A stretch of 64,000 bases of DNA from JABDIY01 sp963751955 (GCA_963751955.1 CAVVWM010000009.1:186001-250000); one strand, 5' to 3'; counted from the first letter of the stretch, positions 44,111 through 53,701 are shown. Notes: generated from the sequence alone by a model not told the origin. Made by a program: numbers and translations.

Positions 44111-44836
44111 CTAGAACGCTGACCAGTTGGCCGGAACTGTCTTCACCAGAACGTGGCCTGGCCCATGATGATGGCCCTCGACGAACCAGGTGCTACCGCT
44201 CCCGGCAAGCCGGGGAGTCTGACCGGTTGCTTCTCCAAGTTGATCCCTGAACTGGGCGAGCTCAGGCACCGCCTGCACGGCGGCGGGTTCAAGGTCGTTG
44301 CCGTTCTCACCGGTTGGTCCTCCCATCTGATCCCAAGTGCGGTACGCCAGTGGTGTGGGGCAACCGATTGGCGGTGTCAGCAACGTCAGATGACGAACCT
44401 CGAAGGGGAGCAGCTCGATCTTCTCGCCGATTCCTCGCACTCTGGCACGACCGCCAATGGTACAGAACGCAACGTCGGCACCGATTCCTGCCGCCGCCTC
44501 GAGATCGTCGAAGGCTGCCCACCGCAGCACAGCGCCGGCGTCGGCCGAACCGCCACCCAATCCTGCTTGGCTGGGGATCCTCTTGGTCAGACGAATTTCC
44601 GCCGTCCTCCCGGTGAGAGAGAGCGCTTTGGCGACCAGATTGTCCGAATCAAGCGGAACATCGGTGCCGGCGCCGACCATGGTGAGGCCTCCACCGTCCG
44701 GATCGAGCCACAGCGTGTCGTGCAGATCAACCGTGACCATTTCTGCATCTATGAGGTGGTAGCCGTTGTCCAGAACATCGGTGATTCGCAGACTGAGCGT
44801 GAGTTTGGCAGGTGCTGTAAGAAAGACCGGAGCCAC
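44111..44836 (-). CDS. ispE: 4-diphosphocytidyl-2-C-methyl-D-erythritol kinase
   Basis: The 241-residue product is a GHMP kinase of the MEP isoprenoid pathway. Seen are PAKLTLSLRITDVLDNGYHL, the ATP loop IPSQAGLGGGSADAGAVLRW, GADVAFCTIGG and the C-terminal LAGSGSTWFVEG. It is some 40 residues shorter than most IspE proteins, the deficit lying before the ATP loop. Its place between rsmA and the glmU/prs block is classical. GTG 44836 is the start. Confidence 0.88.
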   Translation of the reverse strand: MAPVFLTAPAKLTLSLRITDVLDNGYHLIDAEMVTVDLHDTLWLDPDGGGLTMVGAGTDVPLDSDNLVAKALSLTGRTAEIRLTKRIPSQAGLGGGSADAGAVLRWAAFDDLEAAAGIGADVAFCTIGGRARVRGIGEKIELLPFEVRHLTLLTPPIGCPTPLAYRTWDQMGGPTGENGNDLEPAAVQAVPELAQFRDQLGEATGQTPRLAGSGSTWFVEGHHHGPGHVLVKTVPANWSAF

Positions 44837-44975
44837 GGCGACACTCTACCGTCACGCCAAATTGCAGCTGCCCGGACCCGGACTTCGATCGTCCGGGACA
44901 GGCTGGCATGGCGTGACTCATTGTTCTCAGAAGCGGATAGTCCGCTCCACTGAGTACAAGAGAGCACAAACCCCA

Positions 44976-45227
44976 ATGATGGTTCCCGTCGCCGAGATCG
45001 GCCTGTTGATGATCGCCCTTCTCGCCCTTATCGCACCTGCCTTGATGATCTGGGCATTGGTCGACCTGCTGCAGCGTCCCACCGCTCAGTGGCAGGGCTC
45101 AGGCGACAGCAAGCTGATGTGGCTGTTGCTCATCATCTTTGTCGCACTCGTCGGTCCCGTGCTGTACCTCACCATCGGCCGCCGCCAACTCGAGAGGCTC
45201 GGCCCGATGGGCCCCCAACCCGGCTAA
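44976..45227 (+). CDS. PLDc_N-type small membrane protein
   Basis: The start is ATG 44976 (or 44979); a longer frame back to 44766 overlaps ispE and lacks sensible composition. The 83-residue product has two transmembrane segments (IGLLMIALLALIAPALMIWA; LMWLLLIIFVALVGPVLYLT) and the WALVDLL...W pattern between them, plus a final YLTIGRR, as in the phospholipase D nuclease N-terminal family. Such small proteins are common in Actinobacteria; the role is unknown. Confidence 0.75.
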   Translation: MMVPVAEIGLLMIALLALIAPALMIWALVDLLQRPTAQWQGSGDSKLMWLLLIIFVALVGPVLYLTIGRRQLERLGPMGPQPG

Positions 45228-45235
45228 ACCCTAGC

Positions 45236-46072
45236 TCAGAGCAAAGCGAGCACGCCCCACTGCTCGGGTGAGAGATTCTCTGCCCGGTCGGTGGGGGCGA
45301 TGCCGGCGGCTGCAATTTCGTCCTCGGACAGGAACGCAGAGAGGCTTCGCCGCAGCATCTTTCTCCGCTGTCCGAAACCGGCACGTACCAGGGCTGCGTA
45401 GCGATCGAAGGGCGCATCGATCGGCAACCGCTCGTGCCGTTGAATCTTGAGCAATGCCGAGGACACCCGGGGCCGAGGAAGGAACACCGAGTTGGAAACG
45501 GTGTCGACCACCCGGGCAGAGGCCCAGTAGCTGAGCAGCACCGACGGAATCCCGTAGACCTTGGTTCCGCTGCTGGCGGCAAGCCGTTCGCCCGCCTCTT
45601 GCTGCACCATCACCAGCCAGTCGGTGAGCGTCGGTTGATCGCGCAGGAGATCTAGTACCAGCGGGGTTGAAACGTTGTACGGAAGATTGGCCACCACCTT
45701 CCAGCTTCCAGCGCCGAGCAACTCGTTCCAATCCACGTGCAGCGCATCGGCGTGATGAATGGTGACTCGGTCGATGAGACCCGCCGTCTCCATGACCTCA
45801 CGCAAACCGGGGAGAAGGTAGCGATCTGCCTCGATAGCGATCACTGTGGCTCCGACGTCGGCCAACCCGAGTGTGAGGCTTCCCAGCCCGGGGCCGATCT
45901 CGATCACGTTGTCGCCAGCGCTGACGCCGGAGAGACGAACGATCTTGTCGACCATGCCCGGCTCGCACAGGAAGTTCTGACCCAACGCTCTACTGGGTTC
46001 GAGGCCGTGTCGCTCGATCAGCTCCCCCACCATTGGACGGGTGAGGCGCTTCGTACGAGCCAACTCAGTCAA
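45236..46072 (-). CDS. rsmA: 16S rRNA (A1518/A1519) dimethyltransferase
   Basis: The 278-residue product, also called KsgA, methylates two adenines in helix 45 of 16S rRNA. It shows RALGQNFLCEPGMVDKIV, the SAM motif VIEIGPGLGSLTLGLADVGA, VVANLPYNVSTPLVLDLL (the NLPY motif), VQQEAGERL and FLPRPRVSSALLKI. TTG 46072 is the nominal start; ATG 46033 is an alternative. It lies between tatD and ispE as in other Actinobacteria, without the rpfB gene often found there. Confidence 0.93.
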   Translation of the reverse strand: MTELARTKRLTRPMVGELIERHGLEPSRALGQNFLCEPGMVDKIVRLSGVSAGDNVIEIGPGLGSLTLGLADVGATVIAIEADRYLLPGLREVMETAGLIDRVTIHHADALHVDWNELLGAGSWKVVANLPYNVSTPLVLDLLRDQPTLTDWLVMVQQEAGERLAASSGTKVYGIPSVLLSYWASARVVDTVSNSVFLPRPRVSSALLKIQRHERLPIDAPFDRYAALVRAGFGQRRKMLRRSLSAFLSEDEIAAAGIAPTDRAENLSPEQWGVLALL

Positions 46073-46111
46073 CGTCGAGACCTGCGTCGTAGCCGTGTGG
46101 TTTGTCGGCTG

Positions 46112-46903
46112 TCATGACGATTCCAACCGATACATGGTCTCGCCGTTGCGCCAGGTGAGTTCGGCTACTTCTTCAACCGCCTGCGTTCTTGCTTGGGCAA
46201 GGGCCGCACCCACAACCGAAACCCATGCTGGTTTGTTCGACGTCCCGCGATGGGGCACCGGGGCCAAGTAGGGGCTATCGGTTTCTACCAACAGGCGATC
46301 GGGCGGGCACAGCTCAGCCGCCTCCCGAAGCTCGGGGGCCGACGGGAACGTGACGATCCCGCTGAAACTGATATAGCAGTTGCGGTCGAGTGCTTTGCGA
46401 GCTTCGTTGGGACCACCGGTGAAACAGTGGAACACAGTACGGGGAGGCACCCCCTGTTCATCGAGAATTGCGAAGGTGTCGTCCCATGCCGACCGACTGT
46501 GAATGACAAGGGCAAGATCGAGCTGGTGCGCCATCTGAATCTGGGCGGCGAATACCTCGGCCTGCACGTCGTGGGGCGAATGGCTGTAGTGGTAGTCGAG
46601 CCCTGCCTCCCCCACGGCAACGGGACGATCCGTACCCTCGGGAGGCGAGTCGAAGAGTTCCCTCAGTCCCTCGGTTCCGTCTTTGGCATCGTGGGGATGC
46701 ACTCCGGCGGTAGCCCAGACGTTGGGAAACCCCGACGCGATCTTCATGGCCTCGATCGAGTCCGAAACAGTGCAACCCACAGTAAGGAACCGGGTGACAC
46801 CGAATTCAGCTGCCTCGGCGATGGCGTCTGCAGGGGCAACGTGTTTCTTGGACGCGCCGGTCGTGAGGTGGCAGTGGTTGTCAAACCAACGGACCGGTGA
46901 CAT
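46112..46903 (-). CDS. tatD: TatD family metal-dependent DNase
   Basis: The 263-residue product has the amidohydrolase metal ligands of TatD: FDNHCHL, GVHPHDAKD, VAVGEAGLDYHYSHSP, LVIHSRSAWDD, VFHCFTGGP and LLVETDSPYLAPVPHRG. It has 3'-5' exonuclease and quality-control roles. The ATG overlaps the metG stop by one base (TGATG), so they are coupled. Confidence 0.93.
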   Translation of the reverse strand: MSPVRWFDNHCHLTTGASKKHVAPADAIAEAAEFGVTRFLTVGCTVSDSIEAMKIASGFPNVWATAGVHPHDAKDGTEGLRELFDSPPEGTDRPVAVGEAGLDYHYSHSPHDVQAEVFAAQIQMAHQLDLALVIHSRSAWDDTFAILDEQGVPPRTVFHCFTGGPNEARKALDRNCYISFSGIVTFPSAPELREAAELCPPDRLLVETDSPYLAPVPHRGTSNKPAWVSVVGAALAQARTQAVEEVAELTWRNGETMYRLESS

Positions 46904-48546
46904 CAGTCCTCTAGCTCCACCTTGGCGAACAAAGGGGTCGGCTTGGGGATTTGCGTGCCAGCCACCAGTGCGTCCCGATGCCAGCCGACCGGTTGGCCGA
47001 GGATCTCGGAGATCTTGGCGCCGGTGAATGGCAGAAACGGCTCGAACAGAACGCGGGCCCCATTGATTGCCGACAGGGCAGTGTGGAGCACTTCTGACGC
47101 CCTCTGCGGATCAGTCTTCTGGAGCTTCCATGGTTCGGTTGCATTCAGGTAGCCGTTGGCAGCCTGGGCGGTCTTCATCGCCGTTCGAAGCGCTGCTTTC
47201 AACTCCACCTGTTCAAATTGTGCAGCAGCCTCGCCGAACGCTGCATCGACCGCGTCCAACAGTTCGACATCTCCGGGATCTGACCCGGGAGTGTCGGGGA
47301 TCTCGCCGCCGCAGTTCTTGTGCACCATGCTGAGAACGCGGTTCACGAGATTCCCCCACGTAGCCACGAGCTCTTCGTTGATCCGACGGGCGATCTCCTC
47401 CTCGGAGATCTCGGTGTCGGCCTGCTCGGGAAGTGCAGCGGCCAGGGCGAAACGAAGCGCATCGGGCTCGAACTGATCGAGCGCATCGGCGATGGTGAGC
47501 CCCACTCCCCTGCTGGCCGACGCCTTGCCGCCTTTGAACGTGACGTACTGATTGGCCGGGATGGAGTCGGGCAGGTGGAGGTTGCCCGCCCCCATTAGCT
47601 GCGCAGGCCAGAAGAGTGCGTGGAATGGGATGTTGTCCTTCCCGATGAAGTAGACGTGCCGAGAGTCGTCGTGTTCCCACCAGTCTTTCCATGCATCAGG
47701 ATTACCGGCGAGGTTGTCGTTGCTTGCCGCCCATTCCTGTGACGCCGACAGGTACCCGATCACTGCGTCGTACCACACGTAGATCTTCTTGCCGGGACCG
47801 AGATCGTCGACAGGAACATCGATTCCCCAGTCGATGTCTCGGGTGATGGCACGGTCGAGCAAGCCCTCGTCTTCCAGCCAGCCTTTGGCGAAGTTGACCA
47901 CGTGAGGCCGCCAATCGGTCTTGGAATCGAGGTAGACCCGGAGCTTGTCGGTGAAGTCGCTGTAGCGGTAGAAGAAGTGGTCAGTACTCCGTTTCACCGG
48001 AGTGGCACCGCTGAGCTTCGACCTGGGGTTGATCAGATCGATCGGATCGAGTGTTTTGCCACAGTTGTCGCACTGATCTCCGCGGGCATCTTCGTAGCCG
48101 CAGTTGGGACACCCCCCTTCGATGTAGCGATCGGCCAGGAACCGTTGCGCTTCGGGGTCGAAATACTGCTCGCTGGTTCGTTTGTCGATGTGCCCGTTGG
48201 CCAACTGGGCCAGAAACATCTCCTGGGTGATCCGAGCATGGTTGTCGGTTCCGGTGGTTGTGTAGAGATCCCACGAGATACCCAGCTGTTCCCACTGCCG
48301 CACTATCTCACCGTGGTAGCGGTCGACGATCTCCTGAGGGCTGACGCCCTCAGCTTCGGCGCGGACCGCGATCGGAGTGCCATGAACGTCGGAACCCGAC
48401 ACCATCAGCACCCGGTTGCCCAGCAGCCGTTGCTGGCGGGCAAAGATATCCGCCGGCAGGTAAGCGCCAGCCAGATGACCGATATGTCGAGAGCCCGAAG
48501 CGTAGGGCCACGCCACCGCCACCAGCACATTCACAGGATCACTCAC
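46903..48546 (-). CDS. metG: methionyl-tRNA synthetase
   Basis: The start is GTG 48546, directly before DPVNVLVAVAWPYASGSRHI; the longer frame upstream does not look coding. The product of about 547 residues has the class I signature HIGH in SRHIGHLAG, a zinc knuckle CPNCGYEDARGDQCDNCGK, YVWYDAVIGYLSASQEW, and FIGKDNIPFHALFWPAQLM. The KMSKS loop reads KASASRGVG, with the second Lys replaced. The anticodon-binding domain is present; no C-terminal EMAP-like tRNA domain. The gene is followed by tatD. Confidence 0.93.
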   Translation of the reverse strand: MSDPVNVLVAVAWPYASGSRHIGHLAGAYLPADIFARQQRLLGNRVLMVSGSDVHGTPIAVRAEAEGVSPQEIVDRYHGEIVRQWEQLGISWDLYTTTGTDNHARITQEMFLAQLANGHIDKRTSEQYFDPEAQRFLADRYIEGGCPNCGYEDARGDQCDNCGKTLDPIDLINPRSKLSGATPVKRSTDHFFYRYSDFTDKLRVYLDSKTDWRPHVVNFAKGWLEDEGLLDRAITRDIDWGIDVPVDDLGPGKKIYVWYDAVIGYLSASQEWAASNDNLAGNPDAWKDWWEHDDSRHVYFIGKDNIPFHALFWPAQLMGAGNLHLPDSIPANQYVTFKGGKASASRGVGLTIADALDQFEPDALRFALAAALPEQADTEISEEEIARRINEELVATWGNLVNRVLSMVHKNCGGEIPDTPGSDPGDVELLDAVDAAFGEAAAQFEQVELKAALRTAMKTAQAANGYLNATEPWKLQKTDPQRASEVLHTALSAINGARVLFEPFLPFTGAKISEILGQPVGWHRDALVAGTQIPKPTPLFAKVELED

Positions 48547-48736
48547 CCAAACAAGCGTAGTGACCTGGAAGTGCACCCAGAGCAGGGTTTCGAACCAGCT
48601 GAACAGTGGGTAGAAAGTGCTCCACCCAGGAGTGTCGTTTGACCATTCTTCTGGTTGGACTGGCCCCTGCACACCCAACGTCCAGCAAACTAGTTGTTGG
48701 TTTGGCGGGACTCGCGCCAGGCAGAGACGAGACCCG

Positions 48737-50297
48737 ATGCTTTCCTACACCGATTTCACCACCGACCCAGGCGCCATCGACTCAGCGTCGACCAGGACCA
48801 TCGTCGGCCCTATCACCACCCATGACGTCGGCGAGGTGGAACAATTCGCCCGCAACGGTGGAACCGTGCTGTTCGTGCCAGCGCCGGACTCCGAACCGGA
48901 TGCTTCGCTGGCTGGCGCATGGGTGTCTGACGTCCTGCCGCGAACCGAGTGGTTCGTCACGCTGGCAGACCGGCCAGAACGGGCTCGCCTCGAAGGCGAA
49001 GTCCCGATCACCTCGCCGCTGATCACCTTCGACATCAAAGACGGTGCGACCGTCGCCGCAGCAACCACCAGCGTCCGATTCACGCACCAGCCAACTCTGC
49101 TGGTCCGAACGATTGGCGAGGGAAGGGTCATCGTTTCGGGCATCACCGATCTCGCCTCGCTGTCACACCACGACACCCTCAGTCGGTACCTCCAACGGCT
49201 GTCTCATACGACGTTCGCTCCCCGCCATACCGGCGACCTGGGTGTCGCCGTCGTGGGCTACGGACCCTTTGGCGGGATGGGATATCTGCACGGGCTGGCG
49301 GCTACCGAAACCGAGGGGTTGGCCCTCGTCGCCGCCGCCGACAATGCGCCCGAACGCCTTACCGCCGCTCAGAAAGACTTCCCAGATCTCACGCCTCACA
49401 CCGACGGTGCATCACTGGCTGCAGATCCCGATGTGGACATCGCCATCATCGCCACCCCGCCCGCGTTTCATGCCGAACTCGGACTCGAGTTGCTTCGGGC
49501 CGGAAAGCACGTGGTGGTTGAAAAGCCCATGTGTCTTCGCACCGAGGACGCAGACCTGCTGATGGCCACGGCAACAGACATGGACCGAACGATCACCGTG
49601 CACCAGAGCCGACGCTGGGACCAGGACTGGCTAGCGGTCCGCCGGGTTATCGGCCAAGGCCGAATCGGCGAGGTGTTCAATATCGAGACATTCGTCGGCA
49701 GCTTCGAGCATCCGTGTCGAGCGTGGCACAGCGAAGATTCGATCAGTGGAGGCGCCGTCTACGACTGGGGTTCTCATCACATCGACTGGATCATTCAGCA
49801 ATACGGTGTCGCGCCGCAACGGGTGCTGTGCAGTGCTCATACCCGGGTCTGGCACGACACCACCAACGTGGATCAGCTGTCGGTATGGATGCAATGGGCC
49901 GATGGACGCGAAGCCACCTTCCGCCAGAGTGATGTGTGCGCGATTCGACGCCCGAAGTTCCACATCGAGGGCACCTCCGGCACGCTGGAGGGGCACTACG
50001 TGCCTGTCAGTCAGGAATCAATCACGCCCGGGCGCGGCTGACCGCAACAGCATCAGCCACCATGCCGAGGCACCGGTCGATCTCAGGGTTGCCACCTACG
50101 ACGGCGATCACGGGCTGATCGAATCGACTGTGCGGCCCGCTCCCCATCCCGGCTGGGGCTTCCATCGGAACCTGGCCGATCACCTGATCCTGGGTGAACC
50201 GCTGGCGGTTCGACCCGAACAATCGCGCGATGTTGTTGCCGTACTCGAAGCCGCCCACCGGTCCGGCGCCAACGGCGGCGAACTCATCACGCTGTGA
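48737..50297 (+). pseudogene. Gfo/Idh/MocA oxidoreductase with an N-terminal ThuA-like extension (one frameshift)
   Basis: From ATG 48737 about 155 residues resemble the C-terminal part of a ThuA/GATase-like domain (FARNGGTVLFVPAPDSEP; TIGEGRVIVSGITDLASL). Then comes an NAD-binding oxidoreductase: VAVVGYGPFGGMGYLHGLAA, DVDIAIIATPPAFHAELGLE and GKHVVVEKPMCL. SISGGAVYDWGSHHIDWI is the substrate-side motif. At 50030-50032 an extra G in a GGG run stops the frame at 50041; the other frame carries the remaining 85 residues (ATYDGDHGLIESTVRPAPHP) to 50297. Likely substrates are sugars or inositols. Confidence 0.8.
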
Positions 50298-50387
50298 CCC
50301 CCTCCCCCGAATTCCTGCTGACACCCACATCCTGTGTGGCTCTCACGATGGCAGAGTCTCCTTTTGTGGCTATCGACAGGAATGTGG

Positions 50388-51368
50388 ATGGTCTTGCCGG
50401 TGAAGCCGGTCAGCTTCGGCGTGATCGGTGCGGGCTCGTTCGTCGCCAACGCAGCGGTAGTGCCGGCCCTCATCGCAAGCGACAGGACAGAACTGGTTTC
50501 GGCGTGCTCCTTGGGTAGCGAGCCCGACCCGGCATGGTCCGATATTGCGGTCGACAGTTACGAAAAGGTCTTGGCTGACCCGGGAGTTGAGGCGATCTAC
50601 ATTCCGCTGCCCAACCATCTGCATCTCGAATGGATCCTCAGGTGCGCCAGTGCAGGCAAACATGTGTTGTGTGAAAAACCGCTGACGCTGAATGCGGCTG
50701 AGGCACGAGCAGCCGTCGACGCCTGTAAGGACTCCGGTGTCCATTTGGCGGAAGCATGGATGACGCCCTTCCATCGACGCTGGCGAGCGATGGTGGCCCA
50801 CGCAAGCAGTGGCCAGCTCGGTTCACCCACCGGGGTGACTGCGACGTTCACCTTCACCATCGAACCCGAGCATGGCGACAACTACCGCTTCGATGCCGAA
50901 ATGGGTGGCGGCGCACTCTTCGACGTGGGCATCTACTGCCTGGGCCCAGCTGTACACCTTTGGGGTGCGGACCCAGTGGCGGTCGAGATCACCGACCGGG
51001 AGTGCCGGAACGGGGTTGACCTCACCACCGAATTCCGGCTGACGTGGGCCAGCGGCCAGGTCGCGGTCGGTCGTTGCTCGTTCACCGAACCTGAGGAACA
51101 GTCGATCGTGATCGACTGTGAGCGAGGAACTGTGAGGGCCAGCACCCAAGCCCACACCGGTGGCAACAATGCTCAGAGTTTCCGCTGGTCGGGTATCACG
51201 CCCGACGGCAGTCGGGAGGACCGCACCGTGGAGATTCCCAACAACGATCCCTACCGGGCGATGGTTGAACGTTTCTCCGACGCAGTCCGAGGAAGCCGCG
51301 AATGGCCTCGGCCCCCTGAACGTTCGGTAGAGATGATGGGATTGATCGACAGGATTCGGCAGGCTTGA
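50388..51368 (+). CDS. Gfo/Idh/MocA family oxidoreductase
   Basis: The start is ATG 50388, preceded by AGGA seven bases upstream; a frame from 50334 would add eighteen non-conserved residues. The product of about 326 residues has SFGVIGAGSFVANAAVVPAL (NAD motif), VEAIYIPLPNHLHLEWIL, GKHVLCEKPLTLNAAEA (catalytic Lys of EKP), and MGGGALFDVGIYCLGPAVHL (with a conserved Asp-Val-Gly-x-Tyr). It is closest in type to sugar dehydrogenases of the D-xylose/glucose-fructose group. It overlaps the following gene's alternative start by TTGA. Confidence 0.88.
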   Translation: MVLPVKPVSFGVIGAGSFVANAAVVPALIASDRTELVSACSLGSEPDPAWSDIAVDSYEKVLADPGVEAIYIPLPNHLHLEWILRCASAGKHVLCEKPLTLNAAEARAAVDACKDSGVHLAEAWMTPFHRRWRAMVAHASSGQLGSPTGVTATFTFTIEPEHGDNYRFDAEMGGGALFDVGIYCLGPAVHLWGADPVAVEITDRECRNGVDLTTEFRLTWASGQVAVGRCSFTEPEEQSIVIDCERGTVRASTQAHTGGNNAQSFRWSGITPDGSREDRTVEIPNNDPYRAMVERFSDAVRGSREWPRPPERSVEMMGLIDRIRQA

Positions 51369-51370
51369 CG

Positions 51371-52267
51371 GTGGCACTTCCTCAAAGCGACTTCTTCGAG
51401 CTCGATTCAGGCGTGGTGCTCGCCACCGAGTTCTGGGGACCGCACGAACCGTCGTTCACGCCGTGGGTGCTGACCCACGGACTCGCGTCGAACAAGCACC
51501 TCTGGGACGGCGTCGCGCGTCGACTCGCCGAACTGGGACATGCGGTGGTCACCGTCGACCAGCGGGGACACGGTCAGTCCTCCAAGCCGGACGACGGCTA
51601 CGACATCGATACCTGCGCCGATGACATGGCCGATCTCCTCGAACATCTCGGCGGACGCTGGCACTTTCACGAGGAGCCAGCAGTGGCCGGTCAGAGCTGG
51701 GGCGGCAACGTTGTTCTCGAGATGGCACACAGACACCCTCACGCTGCGTCGCTCATCTGCTGCGTGGATGGCGGGTTCATCGACCTGGGGTCCCGATATC
51801 GAAAGTGGGCCGATGCCGAGCAGGCGCTGGCCCCGCCGGCGCTGCTTGGCACCCCAGTTGCACAGATCGAACAATGGATCGATGAAGTGGCCGCCGACTG
51901 GCCAGCAGAGGGCCGCTCTGCCACCATGGCGAACTTCGAAGTCCGTCCGGACGGCACGATCGCCCCGTGGCTGAGCTTCGAACACCACCTCATGGTGCTG
52001 CGGGGCCTGTGGGAGCACAACCCGTTCGCATCGATGCCACACGTGTCCACGCCGACCCTGATCATCGCCGCCGAGGACGCCGACCCAATTTGGTCCAAAG
52101 CCGAACCGGTGGCTCGTTCGATCGATCTACTTCCTACAGCACGAGCCGAGTGGTTCCGACCGGCTCATCACGATGTGCATGCGCAGAAACCTGACGCCGT
52201 GGCTGACCTGCTGCATTTGTCGGTGACCCAAGTTGACTTTTTCCAGCTGAAAACCCTTGAGGTGTAA
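51371..52267 (+). CDS. alpha/beta-fold hydrolase
   Basis: The start is GTG 51371 or TTG 51365. The product of about 298 residues is a cytoplasmic alpha/beta hydrolase: WVLTHGLASNKHLWDGVARR with the oxyanion HGL, the nucleophile in AVAGQSWGGNVVLEMA, an Asp in IIAAEDADPIW and a final His in RPAHHDVHAQKP. VDQRGHGQSSKP is the usual loop. Esterase or lactonase activity is likely; the substrate is unknown. The spacing of two bases to each neighbour places it in one operon with the oxidoreductase and the S51-like gene. Confidence 0.85.
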   Translation: MALPQSDFFELDSGVVLATEFWGPHEPSFTPWVLTHGLASNKHLWDGVARRLAELGHAVVTVDQRGHGQSSKPDDGYDIDTCADDMADLLEHLGGRWHFHEEPAVAGQSWGGNVVLEMAHRHPHAASLICCVDGGFIDLGSRYRKWADAEQALAPPALLGTPVAQIEQWIDEVAADWPAEGRSATMANFEVRPDGTIAPWLSFEHHLMVLRGLWEHNPFASMPHVSTPTLIIAAEDADPIWSKAEPVARSIDLLPTARAEWFRPAHHDVHAQKPDAVADLLHLSVTQVDFFQLKTLEV

Positions 52268-52269
52268 CG

Positions 52270-53562
52270 ATGGCAACCACTCGACACACACGAACCCCGC
52301 GACTTCTCGTGCTGATGGGTTCAGGCGAAACCGCTCCCACCATGACCGGGCATCACCGGCAGATCTTCGCCATGATCGGCGGATCGCATGTAACCGGTGA
52401 TCCGGTGCCCGCCGTGATGCTCGACACCCCGTTCGGGTTTCAGGAGAACGCTTCGATTCTGGCCGAACGAACAGTGGAGTACTTCAAGGAGTCGGTCTTC
52501 CGCGAGGTCGCCGTGGCCGGTATCGGGCGTACCGACACCGATCCGGTAGCGCTCGAGGCCGGCTTGAACCGAATTCGCGAAGCTCAATGGATCTTCGCCG
52601 GACCGGGCTCACCAACGTTTGCCCTCGCCCAATGGGAAAACACCCCGGTCCCCGATCTCCTTCGGGAGAAGCTTCGGACCGGCGGAGCGGTCGTCTTCTC
52701 CTCGGCCGCAGCGCTCACGATCGGTGTCAAGACAGTGCCGGTGTACGAGATCTACAAGGTCGGGATTGACCCGTTCTGGCTCGACGGTCTCGACCTGTTG
52801 GCTGAGACCGGCATCAACGCTGCGGTGATCCCGCACTACAACAACACCGAGGGCGGCAACCACGACACTCGGTTCTGCTATCTCGGAGAGCGGCGACTGG
52901 CGATGCTCGAACCAGAACTGCCCGACGATGCGTTTGTGTTGGGTCTCGACGAACACACCGGGGTTGTAATGAACCTCGACGAAGACACCGCCGAAATTGT
53001 GGGACGCGGTGTGTTGAGCCTGCGCCGCAGGGGAGCGTCGGTGGAGATTCAGAGCGGCGAGAAGGTATCGCTCGATGTGCTCCGCTCCGGAGGCGATCGA
53101 TCGGCTGCGACCACCTCAGCCGCCCCAGCCCGTGTTGCGCGCTCAGTCGATGATGTCACTGACTCTCCGGAGGCAGATTCGCTGGAGGCTGCGCTCAAAA
53201 CATCCGAGGCCCAGTTCGCCGAAGCGATGGATGACGGTGACGCCGATGCCGCAGTTGCAGCGATCCTCACACTCGACAGTGCGATTGTCGAATGGTCTCG
53301 CGACACGCTGCAATCGGACCAGGTCACCCGGGCAAGAGCGTCACTCCGATCGATGATCAGCCGTCTCGGGGCCGCAGCCACAGCAGGTCTACGAGACGAG
53401 CGCGATGTTCTGGGTCCGGTGGTCGAAGCGGCGCTCACCGCCCGCCGGGTTGCCCGAGAGGAAAAGGCATGGGCGGTCTCAGATGCCCTTCGAGACGGCC
53501 TCGACACCGCCGGTATCGAGGTGAGGGACACACCCGACGGTGTCGAATGGCTCGTCCGCTGA
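52270..53562 (+). CDS. S51 peptidase-like (type 1 glutamine amidotransferase-like) protein fused to a CysS-type C-terminal domain
   Basis: The 430-residue product has two parts. Residues 10-250 resemble peptidase S51/cyanophycinase proteins: LLVLMGSGETAPTMTGHHRQ, WIFAGPGSPTFALAQWE, the likely nucleophile Ser in AVVFSSAAALTIG, and AAVIPHYNNTEGGNHDTRFC. After an Ala/Ser/Asp-rich linker, residues 320-430 look like the DALR/C-terminal tail of cysteinyl-tRNA synthetase: ADAAVAAILTLDSAIVEWSR, RVAREEKAWAVSDALRDGLD and a final VRDTPDGVEWLVR. No synthetase catalytic core is present. This combination is unusual. The gene starts two bases after the hydrolase stop. Confidence 0.78.
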   Translation: MATTRHTRTPRLLVLMGSGETAPTMTGHHRQIFAMIGGSHVTGDPVPAVMLDTPFGFQENASILAERTVEYFKESVFREVAVAGIGRTDTDPVALEAGLNRIREAQWIFAGPGSPTFALAQWENTPVPDLLREKLRTGGAVVFSSAAALTIGVKTVPVYEIYKVGIDPFWLDGLDLLAETGINAAVIPHYNNTEGGNHDTRFCYLGERRLAMLEPELPDDAFVLGLDEHTGVVMNLDEDTAEIVGRGVLSLRRRGASVEIQSGEKVSLDVLRSGGDRSAATTSAAPARVARSVDDVTDSPEADSLEAALKTSEAQFAEAMDDGDADAAVAAILTLDSAIVEWSRDTLQSDQVTRARASLRSMISRLGAAATAGLRDERDVLGPVVEAALTARRVAREEKAWAVSDALRDGLDTAGIEVRDTPDGVEWLVR

Positions 53563-53701
53563 CCCCTTCACAAACGGTCGAAACACCCGGTGTTGACGTC
53601 GCAGGGCAGATCGCACAGTGGATGTGGGTATCAACTGGAATTTGCGGGGCGCAACCGATCACCCGGTAGCGCTCGGGATTGGCGGACACCCGAACGGCAC
53701 A

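Noticed and set aside
53563..53701. Gene in the gap between the S51-like gene and rsmI
   Set aside because: A minus-strand ORF overlaps here but has no family features and runs into the fusion gene; I see nothing in the gap.
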